The notes under the pieces are model-generated. The model saw nothing but the letters and a program-made list of their open reading frames with translations. It had not been told where the DNA came from and ran no database searches. The translations under genes and the position numbers were made by a program. From Stictocephala bisonia (taxonomy: Eukaryota; Arthropoda; Insecta; Hemiptera; Membracidae): DNA of 64,000 bases. How positions within the stretch are numbered: position 1 is the first letter of the stretch; every line of letters begins with the position of its first letter. The stretch spans positions 1-64,000 of the forward strand of contig JAQJVL010000303.1 of the NCBI GenBank assembly GCA_035578905.1, given 5' to 3'. This document shows positions 38,701-50,700 of this stretch, piece by piece.

Positions 38701-41700
38701 AATAAAATTAATGTCAAAGAAAATTTATGAAACAACTAATTCTGTTAAATAAATGGTAAACCTTTTATATGTCTTTATAAATTGATAATAATATCTGTTT
38801 GCATGTTATAGCATGACCGAGCTCGAGTTATTTACAAGTATGCTTTAGACCATATTCCCAAGGACAGAACTGCAGAACTATATAAAGCCTACACCATCCA
38901 TGAGAAAAAGTATGGTGATCGTACTGGCATTGAGGATGTCATTGTGAGCAAGAGGAAATTCCAGTATGAAGAGGTATTTTAGTTTACACTAAGAATTTTG
39001 AATATAATGGTTGGTTCATTTTTCACCTCAGTTGTATGGATAAGTTGATAAACCCATAATATTGTTAAAATCGAATAGTTTATGGTCATATTAAATTTAT
39101 TTGTACTATAAATAGTATTGAAACATTTTTTGAAATAATGTTTTTGACTATGTAGATGTGAGGATACACATTTACTACTATGAGGATACACTTGTACTAT
39201 ATTCAGCACAAAGTTCATGTTACTGTTACTTAATTCAACAACCAGATGGAAAAGCAAGTTTTTTTCATTGACCTATGCAATATAAAAATTAAATGTGTAA
39301 GTTCTCCACATTTGTAACACAAATTGTTAGTAAATCATAAATAAATTATCACTAGATAGCAGTATTTATTTAGTTAGTGTAAACTATATCAAAATGGTCC
39401 GATGACTTTTTAGGCAGTGTTGCCATATCATTGCTGAAAGCCACTCAACCACATGTTTCATCTTGACAATAGTCAAGATGACCATCTTGCTGTCAATTTG
39501 ATTTGCATTTTGTTTACAAAACAACTGTGTGGTACTATTTTAACACACTCGTTGCGGCTGCGTCACCGGGGACGCAGCGCGCGATGTTTTGTTTACGGAG
39601 CCAGTGTGGTTCAGCCACTAGGCGAGGACGGTTAGAGAGCGCTAGCATTGTTCATTGAATACTACAGTAGCGAGTAGTGCATTTCGTTCGTTCCTCCCGG
39701 GGTGCTGCGTGCGTCTCCCGTGACCCAAAACCTTTTCTTTCTCAAACGCGTTTGTTAGTGTATATATTAGTGTTTTTAGTGAATATTTTTGTGTTTAGTG
39801 TTTTATTTTATTATAATGGATCCTGCAATTCCTGGTCCATCAAACCTAACCACTTTGGAGAACGTTCCTTTTGAGTATGAAGACCTTGACTCTGACGTTG
39901 ACGATCCCATTCAACGCGTTGTCGATGACCCGTCTAGTGACGAATATGATGGTGATTCGGATAGTGACAGTGCTGATGAAGGCCCAGATACTTATTCAGA
40001 GGCTCCTGAATGGTCCATTACTACTTCAGGTATGAGACCAATACAATTTACAAGGACGGACACATTGCTGGTGCCAATCCCTGGTGATGAAACCGTTGAT
40101 TGGTTCAACCTATTATTAGACGAAAAGCTACTTGATTTGGTTTGTAAAAACACTAACGAGTATGCGTTTCAAGTATTCCAGAAACCTTCCCTTACACCCA
40201 AATCAAGAATAAACAAATGGAGGGACCTAACTGTGCCTGAGCTAAAAATTTTTATTGTGTTGGTTTTGCACATGGGGACTGTGAGATTGAACCGAATTCA
40301 AGACTACTGGAAGACGGACTTTTTCTTTGATTTTAAAGTCTTTAGACAAAGTATGTCCAGAGATTGATTTTTGAATATCCTCCGCTATCTCCACTTCACT
40401 AAATCAGCAGATCAGACAGTACGTGAGGAATCAATCGACAAAATAAAACCTATCGTGGACCATTTTAACAAAAAAATGATTGAAGTGTACTATCCTCAAA
40501 AAGAACTTTCCATAGATGAGGCAATGGTTTTATGGCGGGGGCGGTTGTCTTTCCGTCAATATATAAAAGGCAAAAGACACAAATACGGAGTAAAAATCTA
40601 TATATTGTTTGAACATCAGGGGCTCATACTAAAGTTTTTAGTTTATGCTGAATCTGCTGACAAGGTTGTAGGAGGGAAGGGACACACCGAGAAGGTTGTG
40701 ATGCACCTGATGAGAGAAAAACTGGGAAAAGGGCACTCATTATACATGGAAAATTTTTACAATAGTGTTAGTTTGTCAGCACGTCTATTGGCCAACGAAA
40801 CGTACTCTCCAGGTACCCTCAGACAAGACAGGAAGAACGTTCCGGAGGCTGTAAAATCAGCAAAGCTGAGCAAAGGAGAGACAATTGCAAGATACGGAAA
40901 TGGTGTGATGGTGGGAAAATGGCGGGACAAGAGGACAGTCATGTACATTTCAACTGAGCATGAAAATCAGATGATCAATTTTATAAATAAACGCAAACAA
41001 ACCAAAACAAAACCTCTCCCCATCGTGAAATATAATGCGTTTATGAGCAGCGTTGATCGTGCAGATCAAATGATGAGCTATTACCCGTCAGAGCACAAAA
41101 CTGTACGATGGTACAAGAAGATATTCATCCATATTCTACAGATGATGCTTCTAAACTCGCATGGGCTGTACAATATGTACAAGGAGAAGGTTACATTTTA
41201 CGATTACAGATTAAAAGTAATAAAGTCCCTTGTTCCAGTCCGCGCTGACCTAGTGGAGTCCCCGACCCAGAAACGTGCTCGACAAAGTGCCCACCAAATT
41301 TCCAAAAGCACTGAACGTGATGGAAACAACAGACTCCTAAGGAAAAATCGCAGAATTTGTTGGAAACAAACTGGCAAAAGAGTAAAAACAGCTTACTACT
41401 GCGATACATGTGTTGGCAAACCTGGCCTCTGCCTTGGCCAGTGTTTCCAACAGTACCATGACAGTTTGTGAACATTGGTAGAAAAGGGTGGGCATTAGGG
41501 TTGTAAATAGTGTAAATAATTAAATTAGGTCATAATAGATATAGAACATTTTATTTTTATGAAGAATAGAAACACGTGCTGGAACTTGGAGCCAAACGCG
41601 GCGGTCGTGCGAGCGGTTGACTAACGGAGTTTCGCCGCGCAGTGCTACTGCGTCACCGGTGACCCATGACTTTTGGAGGTCCAGGATCATGGATGACACG

Positions 41701-44700
41701 CTGAGAATCGCTTTTCTAGGCCATATTTTGGTCTTTTCAACACTAAAGGTAAGATTTCATGCAATAACTAAGTTCAGCTTTTGAGGTACTTTTAAAAAAT
41801 TTTTGGCAGCAACGAATGTGTTAATACCTCTTAAAAGGTAATGGTAAATTTAATTAAGGTATATGTTAATACTGTATAAATATTTTGTAGAAAGTACTAT
41901 GAAATAATATTTAATATAGAAACATACTCTTAATTGACAAAGAACATACTTTTGCAAATCATATGATATATATAGATATCTTTTAAGATGTTGGAACACT
42001 AATTTAGAATTATGTTTTGCTGTTACCATGTTTATCTCAGTAATTACTTTTTGGCAAATTGACACACTTTTTAAAAATTTAAATTTATTTTAGTGTGTGA
42101 TGCAGCAAATTTATTTTATTCAATGCATCAGTACCATTCAAAGAATTTTTATTCAAATCAATGCAACTTCATTTGAAGCATACTTACAGAAGTAATGATT
42201 TTTATTTATGCTTCTGAAGCGATAAAGTAATAATACCTTTTCTTACAGTTACGATACTGGTTCAAAGGAAGATAACGTAAAAAGTAAATTTATTGATCAT
42301 ACAAATGTTAGCTTGTTAATTAATTTTATATGTATGAGACAGGAATATAAAAATAAATTGTATATAAATGAAAGAAGGTCACTCTAAAATAATATGAGGA
42401 AAGTAAGATGTAGGGCATTACAAAATGCAGTAAAACACAAGCAGTAAGACTTCAAATTTACTGCAGTTAACAATCTGTCTCAAGATTGTTAATTCTATGG
42501 ATAGACAATATGTATGAGATCTCGAAATATATGTCCAAGACTTCTCAGCATCTAAACAAGCTTCACTAATTTAGACTTAAAACTCCTGTGTGAATGAGAT
42601 TTTTTTTATGTTTTAGGAAGTGAAAGCTAATCCTAACAATTACGATGCCTGGTTTGATTTCTTGAGACTTGTTGAGGATGAAGGAAACTTAGAAGTTATA
42701 AGAGAAACTTATGAGAGAGCAATTGCAAACATACCTCCGACTAAGGTAGGAAAGAATTTTTAACTTGTCTCTGCATGATTCAGAAAGGTTTTGATTTCTT
42801 CGCTTGTATATTTTTTTTTCATAGAATTGATCCTTTAACTATTAACAAGGTGAACAGAAACTTTGAATGTATAGTGAGTAGTTGATTTCCGTGTGGTTTT
42901 GTTGTAGTATCAAATTAAACATAATTCAAATCAAGATTTAGACTTTAATTTGTTAAATTTTTCAAAATAAATATAAAATTTAATATTTAAGTTTGTTAAA
43001 CAACCAGTTTAACCCTCGACCTGGCAAAGTGCGCTTTTAGCGCACTGTTTATGTGTGTCGAAATGGCAGAGTGCGCTTTTAGCGCACTGTTGACACGACC
43101 GCATATAACTGTCATTATAGTACGTATTTATCATGCTACGACAAAGTTTTACATGCCTATGGATTCTACGTTAGTGGCCCATTCCAACGATATGCATCGA
43201 TAGTCAATACAGCGTTTATTTTGGTGACGTCATGTGATTGAAAACAATTCTTCGCATCACAAATTCATCTATTACATGAGGAACTCCTAGCCCTACACTA
43301 AAGGACACCAATGTAAGCATTCAACAAATATTTTCAATTTATAGCTCTTATTTTTACCTAAATTTTGGTATAAGTATGAACTCTGTAGTGTATATAGTTT
43401 TTTTTAACCCTCCAAGTGATATGCATTTTACTCTGTAGTGATAGGCCTGTTTTAGGCATCGCGCCGTGTTTTTTTATAAAATTCATAAAAAATGTTAAAT
43501 ATACCTGTAATATGACATATTACATATCAAAATGTTCTAAATAATATGTACTAAATGGCTATGAAAAAGAAAAACTTACCAAAAATTTTCTCATCTTGAA
43601 AAACTTTGGATGACCTTGAAAAAAATTTTTCTCAAAAATATTTTTTTGTTTTTGAGTCTATTTATTATAGTTGTTATGGAAACACTTTTGAAATCCATTA
43701 TATACAAAAGTTACACAATTTAGTTCTAAACACAAAAATATATAACACTCACAGTTTATCTGTTGTAGTATACAAGAAAGTCATTTAGAAAATGTTTTTG
43801 TACTAGCATAAAAAAGCAGAAATTTCAGAAAAGTGTATTTGTTATTATAAAGTTCCATTATAATATTTATATAGTACTGTAAAACTTTATTTTGACTTGT
43901 AAATGTTTCTAAAAACTGAATAAAATACTGTTTGCAGCAAATTATAACTATATTTACATGGAATAACGAGGATAAATATCCCTTATTCCGAATCTGACTC
44001 CGCTACAGCAGGTGTCTTTCTCTTTTTAGTTCCTTTAGGTCTCCGGAAGTGGTTCAAACGGCTTAGTTGACTCATATTTACAAATAATAACAATATTTAC
44101 AAACATACAAACTAAATAAAACAACTAAACGCACTAATATAACCTTCAAACGGAATAATAAACAACACTGATATACGACGCTTTGTCACAGAACACGAAT
44201 GACTGAGCGCGGGAACCAGCTGATCGTAAATAATCAATACTACTTTTCCCGCGTATTTGAAAAACGTTTGACTTAAAGTATCATAAAGAGGAACTCTTTC
44301 TGAACATTTTAGTATAAAATATAACTGATTTCCGATTTTAGTTATTTGTTTGCGGCGCTTTTCGCGATCGGCTCGGAGCGAGCCGTTATCGATTCAGAGG
44401 GGGTCATTAACGGCTCGGACCGAGCCGATATCACTTGGAGGGTTAAGGAAATTATTGAATATAACAGTATCCGCGGTAACGAAATTTCTGATTTTTGTAC
44501 TGTTTACATTTATAAATTTCCAAAATTTATTTTTACCTATAAGATATATATAATGTTTATATTTTCTGAAACTAGATAAAATTTAGAAACTTTTGGCTAT
44601 CTCACATTTCCTAATTTATTATCGCCACTATGTTTCCTAGGGGTACCCCCCCCCTTTTCATGTTTTATAAAATAAAACTTTTGAAATGTAACAAGTCACA

Positions 44701-47700
44701 AAAAAAGACTAAAACAAAATTTTTGTTTCTTTTTATACTATTTGATAGTCTACTTCATTGTGATCATTTTGATACCAAACATAAGTATATTTACAGTATA
44801 TACGGTAACTATTTTTTATCAATTTATTAAAAAAGGCTTACACACAGGCCTAAAATCACCCGCCAGTACAGACAAAATCAACTGCCAGGTCGAGGGTTAA
44901 ACCACATCTTCAGTGTGACTATTGTTGTCATTTAACTCGCAAAATGGCAAAGGCTGTGTGTCTGTTGTGGTAAACGACTTACATCCACACTGTTCTCACT
45001 TTCACAAAAACCTGTACAATAGTACACACCTTTTTAGTTACGACAACGTTTTTGGTCTCTGTGTATAAGTATGTTTTAAGCAACATTTTAGTATATAGTT
45101 CTGTAGTGTGTAGAAAATGTTTAGGAAATGTTATAATGCTTCTGTTTCCATAGTAGCAAATTTTCAGGTTGTTGTATTGTTTGCAAATTTAGTTATATCT
45201 ATATGATATGTATGTATTTTCTGAAACCTCAACATTGTTTCCAAGGAGTACCCCTTCCTTTTAGCGATTTCAGAAAATAAATTTATAAATGTCACATACA
45301 GAAAAAAACATGAAAAAGAAACTAATATTTTTTTTATGTTTTATATGATTGCTTACTTCATTGTGAACATACTGATACTAAATATAAGTAGGTTTATAGT
45401 AAATAACTATTTCTTATAAAATTTATAACAAAATGTGTTGTAATATTGAATAGTGAAGAAAATGTGTAACTTAGAAATGATTGTTGTCATACCAAAACAT
45501 ATATTATTGTTGTGTTCAGTTAATTATTCTTTTTTATTTCAATTTGAATGATTAATTGGTATTTTTTAGGCCATTGTTACATTTGTTCTTTTTGCACATG
45601 TTTTGACAATTCTTAATAAGTGCTTTTACTTAATTATGTTCATGTATCATGGAATTGTTCTTGATTTGTTAAAACCTAGTTTTTTCCATTAATTATAATC
45701 TAATAATATACTATTTGAACACTGAGATAGTTGTTACATTATTGTGCACATTGTGGTTATGTTTATTCTTACATAGTGAACTAAATAAAAAAGGGGGAAA
45801 CAATAAAAACCACATTTTTGTGGTCAGTGGGATTTTATAAGAATGGATGAACAGGAAAGGTCAAAAATATTTTAAATGGAAAGAATTAGTTTCCACAAGA
45901 GACATTTTATTTTTCTAAATTAATATCACAAATAATTTGATGTTCTCTCAAAATTTTATGGGGCAAGACAACAGTTTTTTACAACGCAGTTTGAAAGTAT
46001 AAAAAAGCTTTCCCCAATGATTGTCTTGTGTTTCACGGTTTATTTAGTTTTAAATGTTATAATAAAGATGTAACTTTTCTATTAAATTATATCACAGTAG
46101 ATGTTGAATACTTTTTCAATAATTTTTTAGCTACTCTTTTACTAACTTCAAGAAATGCTTTATAACAACATTCTTCCAAATCTTATTTAATTTTTTTTTT
46201 TTTTTACTTTTATTCCTTTTTTCTTATATAAATTATAAAATTGTATCGCCATCGCTAAAATAATTACTGAATATAAAAATATAACTTCCTTTCTTTTTTG
46301 TCCTCTACAATTTTATAACATTTTAACTCTAAAACTATCATAATGTATTGCTTCCGGACCACTGTCTAATTATATTACAGGTTTATATTACCTTAATTCG
46401 GTAATAAAATCGGTATACCGATTTTATGTATTTTCGGCTTGACAATGATTACATGAACTAGTGAAAACCGGTCGCCATCTGACGACGTCTTGGCCCACTT
46501 GACGGACTTTAAGGTAATATAAACCTCTAATATAACTAAAACTATCAATAGAATTTTTGTTTGTTTGAAAAGTTTGAATTGTGATTGAAAGTATTATTTT
46601 ATTTATTATTTTTTTTTTTACAGGAAAAACAATATTGGAGGCGCTACATCTATCTTTGGATTAATTACGCTTTATTTGAGGAATTGGAAGCAGAAGATGA
46701 AGACAGAACTCGCCAAGTTTATAGGGCTTGTTTGGACCTAATACCACATAAAACCTTCACATTCACAAAAATTTGGCTTCTATATGCTCATTTTGAAATA
46801 CGTCAAAAAAATCTCACTGTTGCTCGAAAAATCTTGGTAAGCATATTCAATGTTTTTTTATTTTGAAATACAGACTCTCTGAAATTCTATATATGTATAT
46901 TTTCTTGAATTTCTTTCCTTTAAAAGAATATTCGTACCCAACATGATTTTGCATGTTCCTTTTTCCAGAATATGCATATACAGTGCTCTTCTTTCTCTTT
47001 ACTTCTCCATCGGTTTTTCTCCTTGTTTCTTACTCATCTATTTCATAATGCTCTTTGATTCAGTTAAGAGTTGGTGGGAAAGAATATTTAGAATTATTGG
47101 TTTTTACCAAGCTCTTAATTAATTTGGCCTTGATAAACATGCATAACTTCGAAAATAACGTTTTATATATTGAACTGAATCTCATAATAAATCTAGCTTA
47201 ATTGATGGGGCTACAGGTCAGTAACAATATGTTGAGCTGAGAGAAATGAAAGGTGAGGTTGACAACAAATGTCCAGCCCATTAAACTCTGGAAACCTAAA
47301 CACTATTTACGAAAGGAACTTCTTTTGGCCAGCTTCAATGGAGTTACCAGCATATACAAAACAGCATACTCAATCCCTATTCCAATCAAACAATTAGTAA
47401 CATCAAACACCCATTAATTAAAGATATAGGTTAAACCTCCAAGTGCTATTTAAATGCGTGTAATTTCTACCCATTAATGGATTTGGTCCCTGTTTTTTCT
47501 AGGAGTGTGTGATGCATCAATACAATTTGATACAGAACTAGTCAAAATGCTGAAGCATTGACAGTGCCCGATGCATCAGCAATATCTATGTCTCAGAATT
47601 ATTCTGATGCACCAAAATGTGTATATGTAAGAGAAAATTCTTTTTTAGTCAATAATATTTATTGGTGCATTTTTTTGAATGAATACTTTGATGTGTTAAA

Positions 47701-50700
47701 CAACATATTTTATAATGAAATGGTTTAAAATTATTTACTTGAGTTTGTTTTCATTTCGTACAATCGTTCTGAGTGGAGGGGGATGAGCGTGATCAGACGT
47801 ACAAAACCTGATAAGAATATAGAGTTTGACCAGGGGATATAACTCGTACTGATTTAAGTCCATCAAGCAATGCGTATGGGACACGGGTATCATAATTTAT
47901 GTGCATGTGGCTTACCACAAATCAGTGAAACATTCCCATATATACAGTTCGTCTATTTCAGTTCGTAGGCAGTTATTTTGGAATCCATATTCATTTAAAA
48001 AATAATAAGAATTGTTATATATTAACTTTCAATAGTGAAATAAATTAGGTTCTTCTGTTGTTTGAGGGTTATTAATTAGCATTGGATTGTTCATGATATG
48101 TAGATAATATTTGGAGATTTCCATTGCTTCAAGTGTTTAGGAAACAAACACAACGTTTCGACAGGTATAACAAACTCCTGCTGTCTTCAGGTGTACTTAC
48201 TAACTTAGCCTACATCTAAAACTACTACCTTAATCCATACTAAATCAGTAAAGACTTAATACTACATGCTTAGATAATAAAGATTACTGTTGACAGTCAA
48301 ACGTTCTTAAAAAACTATCACACGTAACATAATTATACAAAATATAATACACAATATGAAATACAAAAGAAATGCAAAATATGAAATCCTTCAACAAAAC
48401 ACAGAGCAAGTTATTAAATAGATCAAATATCCAATGAGATACAAAAATAAATGCAAAATATGAAAAAAAATTAACTGAGCATAGAACAGGTTATCAAACA
48501 GACAAAATATTCAATGAGACACTTATCCAACCATCTTCCAATTCCACTGAGGAGGAAGGAGTCCTCGCACCGCTACACTCACAAAATTATTTTGCATTTA
48601 TTTCGTGTCTCATTGAATATTTTGTCTGTTTAATAACCTGCTCTATACCCTGTTGATTTTTTTTTCATATTTTGCATTTATTTTTGTATCTCATTGGAAA
48701 TTTGGTCTATTTAATAACTTGCTCGTGTTTTGTTGAAGGATTTCATGTTTTGCATTTCTTTTGTATTTCATATTGTATATTATATTTTGTATAATTATGT
48801 TACATGTGATAGTTTTTTAAGAACGCTTGACTTTCAACAGTAATCTTTAGTATCTAAGCATGTAGTATTGTCTGTAATGATTTAGTATAAGTTAAGGAAA
48901 AAAAGTAGTTTTAGATGTAGGCTAAGTTAGTAAGTATACCTGAAGACGGCAGGAGTTTGTTATACCTGTCAAAACGTTGTGTTTGTTTCCTAAACACTTG
49001 AAGCATTGGAAATCTCCAAATATTATCTACATATCATAGGTTCTTCTATTGTGGTTTTTCTTATACATACCGCTGATAACTTTCGTTTTCATCAATTTTT
49101 TTACCACTTCCTGTCTGATAAAGAGCAATTGGCGTCTACAGTCCATCCTTTTTATAAAATATTTTCCAAACAAAACACAATCTTAGCTTGTTTTCTTTTA
49201 TAAATTCATGAGTTTCATTTTTAACAATTTACGTGGCTATTTGATTCTCGTTTCCGTTTATCGGTACTGTGTTCTAAAATACAAAAATCAACATAATTTT
49301 AATTTTAAAAAGTTGAAGTAAATATTAATTAACAAAGCAACTCTTTTAACTAAGAGCTTTCAAGCTTTTTGTTGGAAAGTATTTTAAAATAAAATTAATA
49401 TAAAAACTCTTCCAAGTTTTTATATTAATAAAAATAAACTGAAGTTCAAATTATCCTTGCAGTAGGCTTTTGAATCTGCTGTTCAGAAGGCTGATACTAA
49501 TCATATCCCCTGAAATCAACAAATTCTTCTTACTTTCCAATACAGTATGAAAGTAAGAATCGCTAATCGCTTAACGTAGCAATACAGTGTCTTGCAATAC
49601 TTTGGTGTTCACATGGATCCCAGTTCATCTTCTCCCAACATTTTAGTATTGTTGTTTCTAAAGCTAGGAGGAACTTGTCTTATTATGTGGATTGCCAGAT
49701 TCTTTGTTAACAGAAAATTCTGCGTGCCTTTTTACATATCCCTAGTCAGGAATTAATTTGAGTATGCTGTTTTGTATATGGAATAGGGATTGGGACGGAC
49801 GTCAATGCTTCAGCATTTTGACTAGTTCTGTATCAAATTGTATTGATGCATCACACACTCCTAGAAACAACAGGGACCAAATCCATTAATGGGTAGAAAT
49901 TACACGCATTTAAATAGCACTTGGAGGTTTAACCTATATCTTTAATTAATGGGTGTTTGATGTTACTAATTGAACTGTAGCAGTTTGTTTATTCTATTAA
50001 AACACGCTTTAAGGAACCTTCCAATTAAATAAAACTGTAGTAAAAGTTATTAATGAGCGCTAGTTTCATTCATATGTAATCCTTGATATAGTAATAACTT
50101 GAATGACAACGTCTTAAGAATAACTGAAATAATTTAATCTAATTCTTTTGGGTAATTACAATTAATAATCTAAAAATGTAGACTTATGAACACTTTACAG
50201 TGTCGTCAGTTTTATCTTGTGATTTAATCTTTTTTATTTTATTTGTTTAAATATCATATTTTTACAAATATAAATTGCAGAGCTTATTTTATTCATGGCA
50301 GGTCTTTTATGGCTTAATGGATTGTACTTAGCTTTTTTATTTTTAAAGATAATAAATGGTAGCTGAATATATATTTGGAACAAGATCCAATAGTTAATGT
50401 TATTTATTAATAAAAATATAAAGTTATCTGCTGTCACAAAGCGAAATCCAATCCATAAGACCTGATGTATGTAAAATAAGCTCTGCTACTGTACATTGTA
50501 AAAAAAATTACATTGAAACAAATAAAATGAGAAATATCTAGTTTTCTCTTTTTTTAGACACTAATTGTCTAAAGTTAGGCAAATGAACACTTTTCAAATT
50601 TGTATGATAGAAATAAATTATTCGATTGAGATGGGCTGGCTATGTGCTAAAGAAGGAGGATACCTCCTTAGTAAAAAACACCTTAATGAACAACCTCGAG

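Larger units (their letters stand above)
37321..38811 (+). other. crn intron 6
   Basis: Contains a possible tRNA-derived SINE head (37792-37862) and a pogo/Tigger-like MITE (38310-38624). Confidence 0.6.
38974..42616 (+). other. crn intron 7
   Basis: Contains the second piggyBac element (39544-41820). The stretches 39.0-39.5 and 41.8-42.6 kb are AT-rich with no feature seen. Confidence 0.65.
43013..44896. mobile_element. Outer piggyBac-like TTAA MITE
   Basis: The perfect TIR CCCTCGACCTGGCA at the left and its complement at the right are flanked by TTAA (43009-43012, 44897-44900). Two identical palindromes AGTGCGC-TTTTA-GCGCACT lie at 43028-43046 and 43070-43088, 42 bp apart, next to the left end. 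It is split by another element at 43408-44442. No transposase is present. Confidence 0.92.
42746..46623 (+). other. crn intron 8
   Basis: Contains two nested TTAA MITEs (43013-44896) and, at about 45190-45420, a diverged copy of the right part of the outer one. A short MITE lies at 46379-46526. The stretch 45.5-46.3 kb shows nothing recognisable. Confidence 0.65.
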
